Notes: generated by a model from the sequence alone, not told the origin. A stretch of 64,000 nucleotides of DNA from Ceratorhiza oryzae-sativae (GCA_030998015.1 JARWMV010000251.1:248001-312000); one strand, 5' to 3'. Positions 23,638 to 36,628 are shown, counted from the first letter of the stretch. Program-made: numbers and translations.

Positions 23638-25037
23638 TGGCTTGGTGCGACCCGGGAGTTGCTCGGCCGCGTTTTTATTGTTTGGGAAGCTTGAGGAAGT
23701 CGAGAATAGAAGTATAACGCGAAATCAAAACAAAAAATAGCAGCGGAAGCAGTAAGAAATGGAGAACAGTAAGCTTTCGCAACGCGACTATAGTCTCAAA
23801 CAACCGCAGGGCTGCGCTCACCTCGCATATGTAGGGATATATAGGGACTGTAATGTCACAAAGTCAAAGGTGATTTTGTCAATCGAAGCTATAGCCAAAG
23901 GCTGAGTTATTTTAAGCAACAGATTTCTTCTTATCCAAGTGTGAAAGAATGTTGGTAGCATGTGGCTCGGACTATACATTCGGTTGTGGTCCGTGAGGTG
24001 GTCCCAATCGTAAGGCTACGGGTCACCTGAGTTTGGCTCGTCTCTGGCTATCCCGACTCATGAGGCCACTGTCAAAGGCTATCCAGTCGCTCATACTTTG
24101 GTAACCGTGATGTAACCAAAAATAGCTGCCTAAGTTTTGTCACGCACAAATTTGCGTGACCCAAAGAGTGTCTAGCATTCCGTGTGCCTTGGCCCGTGGC
24201 GGCTAGATTTTTCGGCCTTTTCTTCTATACCTGCTGCTTCCATCGCTGTTCAAGTCGAGTATCAAACCATTTTGGGAATGGCCACCCATTTGAAGTTGGC
24301 CCATTACTGCTCAAGGACTATTGTCAACTCGATTCCGGGTTTTAACGATTTCACCCGGTGCTTGTTGCCACTGGCCATGAATTGCGATACATGCTAGCGG
24401 CTCGTGGAAAAGGTCAACCAATTATTTCATTGTTTAGGGACTTGTGAGTTACGAAGTATAGTAATCTAGCGCCGTGCGGCTGACCTTTCGGGCTATCCCT
24501 TGCGGCTACACTGCCTTTTGCATTGGGCTTGCCGAGGGTTACCGCTTTGTGCCTACGGCGAGCTCAAGGTAACCAGCCACTTTCATTGCCCCATCTACGG
24601 CCGCTATGCCGAGCAGCGAACTGGATTTTGGCTAAACACGGCTGTTTCGACCCTCTAAAACTGACATCCATCATAATTATTCCATGATTTGTACATTGTG
24701 GCGTCTTTGAGAACCTGGGGCCTCGAGCTTGATGATATTGAGGCCGGTGAACAGACTAGACCCCTTTGGGCACGAAACCGTCCTTTGATAAGTGGGTGCT
24801 TCAGTCACGTCTGATTTAGGGGTGATGGCGCGTCGCATCGCCTCGTCCCTGCCCATCCAACCGCTAGCCCGCGCGTCACCTCATTTTCAGTCCGGATCCG
24901 AGCGGGAAAAGTTCGAGAGCCTACTGCCTCAAATCCCCCACCTCGAATGCTCTCAGGTGATTGTGGGGATATCAACCCCGGCTCGCCAATTTCGCTGTTC
25001 CTACACTTTGCTCTTGCCCCGAGTCTCAACTACGACC
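23638..25037. other. Intergenic region, no gene supported
   Basis: About 1.4 kb between divergent genes. The frame open from 24792 into the patatin gene lacks features before 25038. No tRNA or repeat seen. Confidence 0.45.
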
Positions 25038-27121
25038 ATGACCACATCAGCTAGCGGCGCCTGGGTTGTGGGTAACCATCGTACTCGGACTGCGAGTCAA
25101 AGTGAAAACAAGGACCTGAACCTACTGAGTCACGTCTCTCCAGAGGAACTACGCCAACAAAAGAAGCTACTCGACCGTTTTAAACGAGAGAAACAGCAGG
25201 TAGCCGAAGACGGGAGGCCTAGTGCACGGCCAGTTGTCGCATCTTCTGTTCACGTGCGGCGGGTATTGAAGAGCCTTATTAGCGACCCTGCGTTGACCAG
25301 AAATGCTACCATCCGTTCTAATGCGGCAACCGTCGGCGACGCTGATGATATAGGGGTTCTATATGAACAACCTCCTACTCCTGCCAAGGATACTTCTAAC
25401 CAACGTAAACGCGCCCAGTCTGAAACCCAGCCTCAGCTTCCGTCTCGTCGTCCTGCAAGGGCACAAACCGGAGCCGTACGCCCGGCTTCTGCAGCAGTTT
25501 TGTTGAATGTCAATATGATTGGCCGTATGTCGCTTGCCGATAATCCACAGGCGCCCCTGGTATCGAACCCCTATCAGTTTCCTACCGTTCCACTTCCCTC
25601 GTCACCAGTATCGGCACTACCTTTAGCATCATTACCTCCGGGTTACGCATTTGTTTCGTCTGTACACTTCCGTCCAGAGGAAACTCAACATCGTCCGCTT
25701 CGCCTTTTGTCCTTAGGTAGGAGTCTCTTCAAGGTCTCGAACATCGCTCACATTAAACAACTCCTAGATGGTGGAGGCGTCCGAGGTATCAGTGGCCTTC
25801 GCATATTGAAAGCCATCATGGATCGCATTAGCGCCGGAGCAAGACCATGCGATTATTTTGACCTAATCGCTGGAACTAGTACTGGAGGTTTGTCTCGTCA
25901 GCACCTCATCGATGCCTGTAATTGATTGGTTATTTCGAATTTGAATGCAGGCCTCATTGCAATCATGCTAGGCGTGCGTCATATCTCATTTACATATTTG
26001 GTAATCTATCTAACGTCAAGGCTAAAGCGCTTGCGTATGTCGGTCGACGAGTGTATTGAGGAATATCCACAAACTTGCCAAGGGAATATTCAAGCGAAAT
26101 AGAATGGTTGGATTAGGTAACTTAGTCACTGAAGAATGCTGGTATGATTCCACAAATCTCGAAGAGGCGATCAAGAGTGTGGTTGAAAAGTATTCGCCGC
26201 GCAACACGAAGATGGCTGATCACCATTCGAAATGCGCCCGAGTGTATGTATATTTATCTTATCCTACTAACGAACGAATATTGAACGTTTCCAACATGTA
26301 GGTTTGTTGTTGCTGTGAAGAGAGATAACTTGAACAATGAAGCCGCTAGGCGCATTCGAACTTATTCAACCCAAGCGTTCCCAGCGGATACATGCGAGAT
26401 ATGGTGCTATTTTCACTTATACCATGCTGTCAGTCGGTAAATTAATTGTTATGTGTCGTACAGGCAGGCTGGTAGGGCCACTTCAGCTGCGCCGGTGAGC
26501 AAACACTTGCTCTTTTGGTCTTGGCCACCTGACTTTGAGTTTAATTTGCAGGCATTCTTTGCCCCAATGGAGATTCCGGATGAACAAGGACGACCAACTG
26601 TGTACATCGATGGCGGGCTAGGTCATAACAATCCTGCAAGGGAATTGCTCTATGAGGCACGGAACGTTTTTGGACCAGACGTTCCCATAGGATGTTTTGT
26701 CAGTATTGGAACTGGATACGACAAAAACGTTGCGCTTGGTGCCCTCCGTCGGATAAGTTCGGCATATGCTGCTGCTTTCAAAGCTATCAGCCTATCCTCA
26801 GAGAAGGCTCATCGGGAGATGGAGCAGTTCTTCTTGAGAATGCCGGGTGTTTACTATAGGTCAGTCCATAATGCTTTTTCAAATGACAAACTCGTTAATT
26901 CGAGCAGGTTCAATGTCGGGGTTCGGCTCATCGATGCAGATGGGAATGAGAATTTTGTCCAAGCCATCAAGCTTGACGATTGGCGGAGGATGGAAGAGCT
27001 CGAAGACTTGACTAAGGTGTATTTGCGAGAGAAGGAGACAAATAAACGAATCGACAAATGCGCGAGGAAGCTATCAGGCGGCACGGCTAGCCACAGTCCG
27101 AACCAAGTTCAACGCGAGTGA
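25038..27121 (+). CDS. Patatin-like phospholipase
   Basis: Lipid acyl hydrolase. An N-terminal part of about 225 residues (from MTTSASGAWVVGN) is mostly disordered and has no recognised domain. The patatin domain opens at RPLRLLSLDGGGVRG, with a 50-bp intron inside the codon for the first Asp. Catalytic motifs: oxyanion loop DGGGVRG, nucleophile elbow GTSTGG (Ser) and DGG (Asp) in VYIDGGLGHNNPA. Other family blocks: GRLRMSVDECIEEY, WQAGRATSAAP, CFVSIGTGYDK. Later exons end at 27121. The frame slips at a CC pair near 26067 (IEEY to HKLAKGIF); one surplus C would explain it. The upstream start at 24792 is also open but looks non-coding. Domain call confident, N-terminal boundary less so. Confidence 0.85.
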
Positions 27122-27409
27122 ATGAATGAAGATTCATGGACAATATTCAAAATATAGCAATTATATGCTGAAAATTATGTGCTAGTACAAGATATATGCC
27201 GTGTCCTCTGGTTTAGTTGTGTCCTTTGTGATTTGGTGTTTGGTATATGTACTACACCTTTGGGATTGTTGTGGTGTTTCGTGTTATGTAATCTCATCAC
27301 TTGGCCACCTGCGTAAATTCGATCGTGACTTCCGCCACCTACCACCTCGTGAGCTCACATATCTGATCTCTTCCAGGGCTGCATGTGTTTGTGGGCTGTA
27401 TGAGTCACA

Positions 27410-30400
27410 ATGCCGGCATCAAACGCGCGTCAAGTCTACGAAGCCAACATGATGACCTTTCGAGCATTTCGTGATACTATTGACGACCTGAAAAATCACC
27501 CGTTTGCACTTTTGGGAGACCAAGCGAGTCTAGTGCGGCGTGTGCAAGAATGGAGGAAAACAATCGGACATTTGACTGTGTGGCTTCAAGATGTTCGCGC
27601 CTACTACGAACAAGCTCGACCCGAGATCGTTGTTCTGTTAGAAGTGAGTAATGTAAGGAATAGATATGACCAACTAATATTGATAAATTTTATAGCATAC
27701 GTTTGACTCGATTAGTGAGATCGATAAGGTACGAAATGGCAGAGAGACAACGGGTATACTGAAGGTAACCGACCATGACTTCGTAAATATTCTGTAAGTT
27801 ATTACCGTTTCGGTTAACACTAAATTTGACCGACGACCATTGTAACACAGGGTCGATTACATCCGGTTGATTGAGACAGCATTCTCTCCCGACCGCCAGA
27901 AATTGTATTCTACTCCAGATGATCAAGGTCCTCTCAGTGAGTGTTCAAGCCGGCTCGAGAACTGTTAGACGTCATTGACAAATTCCATTATAGAAAGAGG
28001 GCAAATACTTTTCAGGGGGCTTCACTCTTTCCACAAGCGACTTGAGTCGGTCAAGGCCAGAAACCGCCGAGGATCCGTTTCGCACTCAACCCAGGCGTCT
28101 CCACGACCAGTTTCGCCAGTCACACCTACGCAACCAGTTCGACAGTCTCCAAGTGCACACTCACTTGCACGACAGCCTAAGCCTGTCCCTGCGAACTACC
28201 AGCAACCCATTCATCGGATACAGCAGCCCGCGGTGCACTCGAACCTCCCTGCTAATGCGATGGTCCCCAGCCAGCAACATTCCTCGCCGCCAAAGCCTCA
28301 GTTCGGTTTCATTAGACCGGCGCAGAGTTTCAATCCGACTCCAAACGTGGCGTGGAATCAGCCAGCGGTGCAACAAAGGCTGCCTACCCAGGCGCCTCCG
28401 AACACGCAGCAAGTGCAACCGAGGGTTCCTTCAAACGCACCTGCCATCATCCCTCCTGCACCTCCCGAGAAAGTGGAAGCGATTAATGATGAAAAATCTG
28501 CTATGCACGAAGAAATGCCAGAACAGGATGTATTCGGGGGCTTAACTTGGGAAGAATTGGAAGCACTTGACCGCTCCGAGTGGGACGAGACCACGGCCAC
28601 GAACGATAAGCAGACCCACGAGGATAAACTGATGGAGAGGCCCATTTCTGACTCCTATCCAGGGCCTCTGACAAGCCAGCCCCTTCCCAAACCCCCATCT
28701 GCTATTGACCATCCTTCAGAGTCAGGCACTGCTACTGGCAAACCCTCACCACCCGACCAAAACGATAACAACTACGGCCCAGTCCCAGCTCATATACCCA
28801 CAACGCCACCAGCCGTTGCCAAAGAGGAAGCTCAGTCTCCTAGAGCCTTATTACAGACTCCTCCACCCGCTTCTTCCAAGTCTCTGAGTCGACTTGAGCG
28901 ACGTCAATCACAGCTAGCGGCCTCAGTTATTGACATCGACGAACTTTCGGACGATGAGTCGTCGGTGGACGAACCCCGGCCTTCAACGACCGTCCCCGCT
29001 CCAGTCGTGGGTGTTCCTGGAGACATCGTTAATATTGATGACAGCGACGAAGAAGGTCAGATGAGGACCGAGCCAACTGAGCCACTGCCCGATTCACCTC
29101 TCCAGTCACCTGTTTCTGCGTTACCTTGGCCTGATCCGCCTAATATCGCATCTCATGACAAGGCAACGCCAAGGCCAGCGTCCGACCCACATCAAAGCTC
29201 CCAGGCCGAGCTGGCTATCCCCGACGTTACTCAGAGCGACCCCCCCCTAGCTGATCACCCTGTGAATGACGCTCAATCCACCAACGATATGGCCAATGTT
29301 TTGCCTGCCGAAGAATCTCCCAAACAACTCCGGCCAGGGGGTCATCCAGAGCCCATGCGGCCGGGAGAACCCGAGCCACTAGTGCCACCAGACATGAAGG
29401 TGGGGTCGCACGGCTTGAATCGGGGTGATGTATTAGTAGCCCAGACAAGAGTTGTTAGTACCATAACCACCTTTTTGTCTGTGTTTTGCTTACGTCTCTG
29501 CGATCATAGATATCCACGTCAGAGGATGTGGAAATGGCAAATGGCGAATATGAGGGAGTACCTGTCAATTCTGGGCCGAATGTCGCCTCTGACACCAGTA
29601 ACAAGGGTGTCGAAGAATCCCTGGCTTTGACGCCTTCCTACAAGGTGAGAAGTCATCTTTGCTATTCATATGGATCAATTCACACCGTTTAGTCTATCAA
29701 GGATGTCAATCAGCTAACCCCAGAACTGCGCCTTCAAATCCGAGAACGAGCCCAAGGTCCACTCCTCAAGTGGTATACAGCGAGGACAGGTCTGAGTTGG
29801 GAAGATGCAAAAACCAGATACAACAGCCTCACCGACCAGGATGTTTTTGACTTGTATCTGAAGATTATGTCTTCGGTTGAACGTCATAAGGCCAAGCCAG
29901 AGAATACAACATTCGTAACAGCGGCTCCACCTCCCAGATATCCCACTGAATCTCCTGTATCGGTTCCGCAAAAAATAGACGAGACCAAGCTTCAACCCGC
30001 ACAGGAATCTATCTCTTGCGCGCTCCCAAAATTAAACTTGCCACCAGGGACGCTTCCGGAAGCCCCCTCCGAGCCACCAGTCCTACTATGCGCCTTGGTT
30101 GGTCTTCAAAGGATAGCTCGAGGAACTGTAGAGTTCGATGTTTCTACCGAGCTCATGGCAGGCTTAACGCGATGGAAATCTCGGTATACTAACCCTGTTG
30201 GGTGAGTCATCTGGCCCTCGTACTCAAGCGCATATTGACCGTTTTCAAGTTCTCATGGAGAACTTTGGGCAATAGAGCTGGCATGCTATGCGCCGGAATC
30301 CGTTTATTTCCCCACTCAAAGCGCTTCGTTGACTTTTACGCCCAACGCTCAGATAAGAACCTGGCCCAATGCTGGTATACTCCGGGCCTTTATCAATCAA

Positions 30401-30740
30401 GGAACTCACCAAACCGGTGAAGACGTTCATCTGTGGCTATCGCCGCCACCCTTTGTAAGTAAATACAAACAAGCACCGTAAACTAACATAGCTAATTTAT
30501 CTAAAATCACAGTCAAAGATCGACGAACCGATCGATTTGAGCGAACACGTTCGAGAAGGGAGGAATACTATTAAATTTGTGCACTTTGGAGGGATGGAGA
30601 GCTTCGTCTTTGTTGTACAAGCACGCAAGATGTCTCCGCCTGGAGAATCCTGGCCGAATATCTTGAAGCGAATACAGGAGTTTACCGAAAACGCAGGTTA
30701 CCAAGGACTCCTATCGCGCCTTAGTGAAACCACCAAATAA
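27410..30740 (+). CDS. Large disordered protein with SIM-like motifs and PINIT-like C-terminus
   Basis: Exon 1 (27410 on) encodes a helical start, MPASNARQVYEANMMTFRAF. Short exons give HTFDSISEIDK and VDYIRLIETAFSPDRQKLYS. A large exon (about 27994-29445) is Pro/Gln/Ser-rich. It holds VIDIDELSDDES and IVNIDDSDEE, each a hydrophobic SUMO-interacting-type core followed by acids. The C-terminal exons read SHGELWAIELACYAPESV, then FTPNAQIRTWPNAGILRAFI, DVHLWLSPPPF/SKIDEPIDL and REGRNTIKFVHFGGMESFVF, ending at 30740. That outline (internal repeatless beta domain, aliphatic pairs, then N-x-I-x-x) resembles the PINIT domain of Siz/PIAS SUMO ligases. No SP-RING cysteines follow. A SUMO link is inference; no close family was recognised. 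Confidence 0.6.
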
Positions 30741-30977
30741 CACTTATTTTGTTGAGTCATTTTGCTCCCATGTTTGGCATGTTCATCCCAATGCACTTGT
30801 ATATATTTACGTATTCGCTGCAGTCATATTCAGATCTACACAGACCGTACCCGGGTTTATTCCGGCCCGATTTACATAGAGGGAGTGGTGGTTAGCAGAG
30901 AAAGCATGTTGAATTGCATGTTCGTTCCAGTGGTACCGTTCTTTGGATGCATTCTCCTCCCTCCGTCATAATTTTCA

Positions 30978-33900
30978 TCACATAAAGCTACGGAATAGGC
31001 CGAGTTGCCTCCTGGGCGGTGACGCGGACTCTCCTCGAAGGCTCGCAACTGCCTGGAGCTTGGAAAGAACCTGCAGACATATGTAAACTCAAGTTTCCCG
31101 AGTCAAGATGCGCACATACCTCCTCAAGCTTATCTTTTCTCTCCTGAAGCTCAAGATGTGCCTTGATGTTTGGGTTCTCCCGCGCAAACTTGGTGATCTC
31201 CTTGCGATCGAGATCGTACATCAATCGAGAGTCGATCTCGCGAGGGAACTAAGTGAAGCAAAATTTTGGTTGGTTGGATCGAGTTGCACGTATAAATAAA
31301 TCATACCTGATAGAAGAAATGATCCAGTAGCTCAATGTTCAAGAACATGGCCGAAGTGTATGCAAGCTTTTGTGCAACGACGTTGAGGAAAGCTTCGGGG
31401 CAGAACGCATCCATCTCCGGGCCAGCACGGCACCGCTTGCTTTTGAGTGCGGTGGCACGCATTTTGAGGATAGTAATCCGATCCATATAGAGCTGGGCGT
31501 GTCGGGCATCGATTACATGAGCAGGGTTGAACCTGTAGTTGTCGACGATCGACGGGTTTTCCGGCTCAACCTCATCCCCTTTCTCCCTCCTCAGTGCCAC
31601 CCGCGCCGCAATGTCGCGCTCCTCGGCCTCGAGCTTCTTCACGTAGGCCAACAACGCGTTTAGCCGCCTGTTCCCTCCAACCCTGTTCTTGATCGCATTG
31701 AGCTTTTCGTTGCATAAAGCCTGCTCCTTCTCAAGTGCAATAACTGAACGCTCGCGTCCGGCCTCCCACTCGGTCGGCTCGACCTCAACCTCGTACTTGT
31801 ACGGTTTGATACAGTTTTCGACTTGGTCAGCAGCGACAGACAAACGGCTACGCAAAATTTCGTGCGCGAGTTCCTCTAGACGAGCAGCAGCGCCTGGGTG
31901 GTGTGTAAACGGACCAGTACCGGTTGCACCCGCAAGTGCGTCGATCATGCTACGAAGGCCGTCGGCCACCATCGATGTGGCATCGCGCCCAACGCCAGAC
32001 TTAGTGAGCAAAGACGAAGCAGCTTCGAGTTTGTAACGCCAGTAGGTATCGAGGGCAGCTGCATTGGGGATCTTGGGGTCCTGAGCGAGAGTGCCGAGTT
32101 CCTGTGCGCGGGGATCCGTCCAGTAGAGCTGTTCAAGAACACCAAGTACACGATCATCGAGCATAGCCTTGAGCTTCGCCCGGACCTGTGGCTTGGAAAA
32201 CTGAGTAGCGGACTCTTTGAAGCTGGCCTTGAGTTGATCCATGAGCTCGGCCACATAGGATTCTGCCGAGATGCGCCGGTCGTTGTACTGTACTTTGAAC
32301 TGGTAGGAAGCTTCTTCGAGGCCGCGTTGAACTCGGTTAGTGATATTGTGCAATTCTCCGGAAAGGGAGGACTTGAGGACATCTTCGAGTCGGGAACGCA
32401 AAGTGTCCGTGCCGACCATGGTAGAACCGGTATAATAGTCACGATGAGAGCCGAAGAAGGCATCTTCACGACGCTGAACGGCTCCCATGAGAGCAGGTTG
32501 CTTGGCATTTCGATTCTGATAATCCTCCTTGCCCGGGCGAGTAACGACTCCAACGTAACCTAGATGCAGAGGATAACGGTTACCGGACAAAATCGCGGAG
32601 CCAACCTCAGGCGAGACAAGATCCATCTTGGTTATTACTCCGATAGTCCTACGGCCAAGGGATCGACTTTGCGGGATGCGCGTAGAGCGGGTGAATTAGC
32701 AAGGTCAACGTCGGCGGCGCAGACGGCAAGGATAATGTTCGGCGGGCGAATGTACTTTTCAACAAGACCGGCAATCTTTTCCTTGAGTTGTTCGGGTTGG
32801 TCGAGCGAGCTAAGTTGGATATAGCCGGGCAGATCGATCATAGTCAAGTCAGGGATATTAGGGCCACAAATCTTGAGCTGAATAGGGGAGTCGGACACGC
32901 ATTCTTCAGTCGGGACAGACATGTTCATCTCGTAAAGCCGTTTTTGTATAACTCCAAAGTCATTGATACGACCAGAACCGAGCGCTGGGAATTCGGCCCA
33001 CTCGGCGGCGGCATCAGGGGTACATACGAGAGTGAGTTCAATAGGGCGACGAGTGACCATGTTATTTCCCCTATATGCGAATGGTGAGAAATTTACAACG
33101 AGGTAAAGGAAGCGACGCACTTTGGCAAAAACTCGTGGCCTACGATTGCCTCGAGGACCGAACTTTTCCCAGAGCTTTGACTACCGATGACCACAATGCT
33201 CGGGACAGTGAGCTCGTCGCCCATATCGATAGATTGCAGGATGTGCCGGACCTCGATCAAGCTTCGTGTTAGGTTCATGAGTGCGCCGCCAGAGGTATCC
33301 CTCTTCCTGCTATCCGAGTCCGAAGGTGAGGATGTCGTTATTGCCACAGCTGCAGCGAGAGCAGCGGCCGAAGCCTCGTCGCCACCATTGCCGCCGGACT
33401 CGGAGCCCTTGCCGTTGCCCTGATCTTCGCTACTTTGCCCTGATTCACCGAAGGAAGCAATAAAATCTTTCATAAACTGGGGAGCTTCGAGCGTCGGTAG
33501 TTCGGCGGACGCCAAACGGGCTTTGATGGAATCGACACCCCCAGCGGCCGTACCAAACAGCTCAGACGCGCTATCAGAGGCAGTCCCGAAGAACTTGGAT
33601 GCCGTCTCCGAAGTCGAGCCCAACAGTTCAGATGCCTTGTCCTGTGCCTCCGAGATCCAAGCTGTGGAAGTTTTCCGGAATTCTATTGGCTCGAGGTGAG
33701 CATATGAGCTGACATAAAGCAGACAAAACACGCACCTTCAAATTTATAGTTCGCGTATCCCAATGCGCCCGCACCAACAGTTGCACCAGCGATCGGCACA
33801 CGGAAGGCCCGGGCAACGAAGCGCGGCAAAGCAGCGTAAGAGATAGCGCGTACATGCACCTGGCGCATTGTGTTGGCGACCTGCTCAGAGGGTATACGCA

Positions 33901-34045
33901 AGCGAGGACGCAATGGCGCCGAGAGTGTCGAGACAGACGAAGATGGCACAGTCCATCTCAAGGTGTTCAGGTGTACGGGTTGCTGAGGCTGCCCCCGAGT
34001 GAGGATATTGGCTAGCCGGCGCCGGAAACCAACAGAGATAATCAT
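30978..34045 (-). CDS. MGM1: Mitochondrial inner-membrane dynamin GTPase (Mgm1/OPA1)
   Basis: Drives inner-membrane fusion and cristae shape. ATG at 34045 begins a basic mitochondrial presequence ([18 protein letters not shown]), followed by a membrane segment ([20 protein letters not shown]). A Ser/Glu-rich stalk linker precedes the GTPase domain: G1 [10 protein letters not shown]2 at MVTRRP, G3 DLPG, G4 TKMD. The long middle/GED part ends with a helical exon ([17 protein letters not shown]) and a short last exon ([15 protein letters not shown] ... RSFM, TGA at 30978). The frame breaks between DPL and TIGVITKMD at a GG pair near 32655; one more G gives the expected sequence. Length about 940 residues, normal for the family. 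Confidence 0.93.
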
Positions 34046-34514
34046 CCTTGTCGACGTTCAGGTTAGGGCCCACAAACCTCATGCCCAAATCTAGGCACGT
34101 GCAACTCACTTGCTTGATTTCAAATTGGCCATCGCAAATGTCTAATTACGCCTTTTTAGTATTGTCCGTTGGGTCGCACTCCTCTGTTGGCAATATAATG
34201 CTGCCCCAGTGCGGCTCGGGTTTCAACCTGGTCGAAATGTTGGCTCGCAGCCGAATCGTTGCTATGACCCTACTGGTCGTTACACGAGAGTTCTTTTCAA
34301 TCACAAGAAGGTGTCAGTCATTTCCCGTGCCCGAGAACGCCCCTTCCTTGTCTCAATCCTGAAACGGCAAAAACAAACTGTGGGACTATTGGTCATGAAG
34401 AGGAGAAACATGCCCGTCGCAGACATAACCAGCGCGCGGCAACCATAGTACAAAATGGCCACCCCGTCGACTCACCCTACATTACGCTCTTTCATAACAG
34501 TCACCTGATCACAA
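34046..34514. other. Divergent promoter region, MGM1 and GST copy 1
   Basis: 470 bp between the two start codons, on opposite strands. No coding frame; no recognised element. Confidence 0.4.
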
Positions 34515-35399
34515 ATGGCTGCTACTCTTGAGAATCCTATTATTTTTTATGACATATCTAACAAGCCGGGTCAATACTGGAGCTTTAACACATTCAAGAC
34601 TCGGTGCGTACCATGGAGGTCACGGAAGTAAATTGGCTTGCTGAAATTTCCTACATCGCAGATTGACGCTTAGCGTCAAGGGACTCCCTTATCGTGTCCA
34701 ATACATTCGATTCCATGAAATCGAATCTACCATGCGTGCTCTCGGAATGGCTCCCATTTCAGAAACCGTCCCCCGTTATACGTTGCCAAGTCAGTACACC
34801 TCCGTTTTGGATACTACAACATTACTAATTCTGCGGATTCGTCTAGTTATTGCCGATCCCTCGAGTGACTCCAACGCGAGTCCTACATTTGTATCTGATT
34901 CTTTCACGATTGCGCTGTATCTGGATGAGAAATATCCCTCACCAAAGTACCCGGCGGTCCTACCAGCGGCTACGCGACCGTTACAGAAGATATTCGTTGA
35001 ACAATACTTCTGGATGTTCGCGCGTCCACTCTTTCCTTTCATCCACCCCATAGCCATCAACACATTTATGGACCCCGAAGAGCGGGAAGCCCTGTTCAAG
35101 CGAATGGATCCAGCGCGCTTCAACCCCCCTACTAACGAAGAAGCCGCTGAGAAACTCTCAGAAGCCCAAGAGAAGTGGTCTGAGTTAGGCAGAGCATTTG
35201 AGCTTAGCAGTGGTCTGTTCGTGGTGGGAGATGTGGCTACGCTAGCCGATTTTGCTATTGGGGGTATTCTAAGCATCTTGCATAAGGTGCAGGCGACAGC
35301 GACATCTGGCGAGCGGTTATGGGATGGCAGGATGGAAGATGGGCTAAATACTGGAAAGAGATTCAGGCGTTGGAAAGGAAAACGCCAGAAATAGCCTGA
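34515..35399 (+). CDS. Fungal GST, UstS-like, copy 1
   Basis: Predicted cytosolic glutathione transferase (thioredoxin fold plus helical C-domain). Exons: 34515-34603 (MAATLENPIIFYDISNKPG), 34662-34789 (LTLSVKGLPYRVQYIRFHEI), 34847-35399. Motifs shared by the array: LPY-R-V after the first strand, YTLP/xIADPSSDSN, FTIALYLDEKYPSP, GDVATLADFAIGG. One base is missing at a GGG run near 35321. The frame as written ends at 35394, but the repaired one ends EIQALERKTPEIA with TGA at 35397-35399, matching the other two copies. Substrate unknown; detoxification or lignin-ether cleavage are family possibilities. Confidence 0.8.
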
Positions 35400-36148
35400 G
35401 TTTGAATGAAAGCTTTCGCGGGGCCTTTGTGGCCGAAAGGGGTTATATGCGCACTATATTGTACAAATATCTGTCAAAAAATTTATCATTCGCACTTTAT
35501 GGTACGTATTCGAGTACAATGATGCATATATGCGCGCACATAATCGACTTGGTCTAGAGCTGCGAACATCCACTCATTCGTAGGATCCCAAGGGCATAAT
35601 ACTCGTCAAATATATATATCGTACTCAAGGCAAGCTGCCGAATTATCACTACTTGCGTGTCCATGGGTCCCACCAAAGACATGAGGCAAATATATTGTGT
35701 ACACACGTGCACGTCATTTTTTTTAAATTGTTACATGAACAAAGTCAAAGGACGTAAAGAAAGACAGAGCCTGAAATGATAAACAGTTACGAGTACAGTC
35801 CAATCTCTTGATACGCAGATTTTTGATACGCAGAAAGCAGCATAAACGCCGGAAACACCGGAGCGCGAGTCAGCTTTCTTGCTTAGTAATCCCGCCACTC
35901 GCTCCTCGGCCTCTACCAGCCCGAGCTTAGTGATGACACAGCCACTGTATAGCCACTGTGTTCCCCCTGTCAAATATATGCTAAAATATTCGTTTGTAGG
36001 TTAGATATAAGTCGCACAGTGAGCAGGAAAGCAGCGTAAAACTTTTTTGCGTTAAAAATGCCTTCGTATTGACACTCTGGTGCATCATCAAGGGTAACTT
36101 TCAATATACTTTTCTTATTTATATGCAACTTATTGGTGTTTGCGTTAG
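35400..36148. other. AT-rich intergenic region
   Basis: About 750 bp downstream of GST copy 1, AT-rich. No coding frame, RNA gene or terminal repeat recognised. Confidence 0.4.
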
Positions 36149-36628
36149 ATGGATCGTGCTCGAGTAGTTGCTCAGAGCTCAATACGGCAAAATCTGACTT
36201 TTGCACAAAAGCTCGACGTTATTGAGTTTTATCACCGGCACAGGAATGCTCTCACTCTTGAAGGTATGGTTAAATCTTCAGGAGCGAGGTTTCCGGATGC
36301 ATCCAACCACCATTCGCCGCATCGTGGGTGGCGAGCCTCGCATACGTCGCTTTGTGAACGAGAATGCGGCCAAGCTGCATGACAAGCGAGCGACCGATCC
36401 TGCTGGGTGAATCGAACCTATGGATCAGTGTTCCATATTCGACGCTCCCACTCTTCCAGCAACACCAGCAGAGCTTGCCTCACAACTTGGCCCACAGCCA
36501 GAGTACACCGACCCGAGGGTTTACGACATACTTGGGTCCTTCGCACTCGACCATCCAACTGGGGAGGATTTGAGTCTAGAGCAGCTTATAGAGCGATCAC
36601 GTTCCAAGGACACATCGCTTTATCAATG
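36149..36628 (+). pseudogene. Relic of a CENP-B/pogo-type DNA-binding domain
   Basis: ATG 36149 opens MDRARVVAQSSIRQNLTF then AQKLDVIEFYHRHRN, resembling the first helix-turn-helix of CENP-B/Tigger/pogo transposases. After a frame slip near 36270 it continues LQERGFRMHPTTIRRIVGG then EPRIRRFVNENAAKLHD. A TGA at 36408-36410 interrupts; the same frame continues to 36628 with an acidic tail (YTDPRVYDILGSFALDHPTG). No DDE catalytic domain or terminal inverted repeats were seen. Most likely a decayed transposon-derived fragment; a small host gene is the alternative. Confidence 0.4.
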
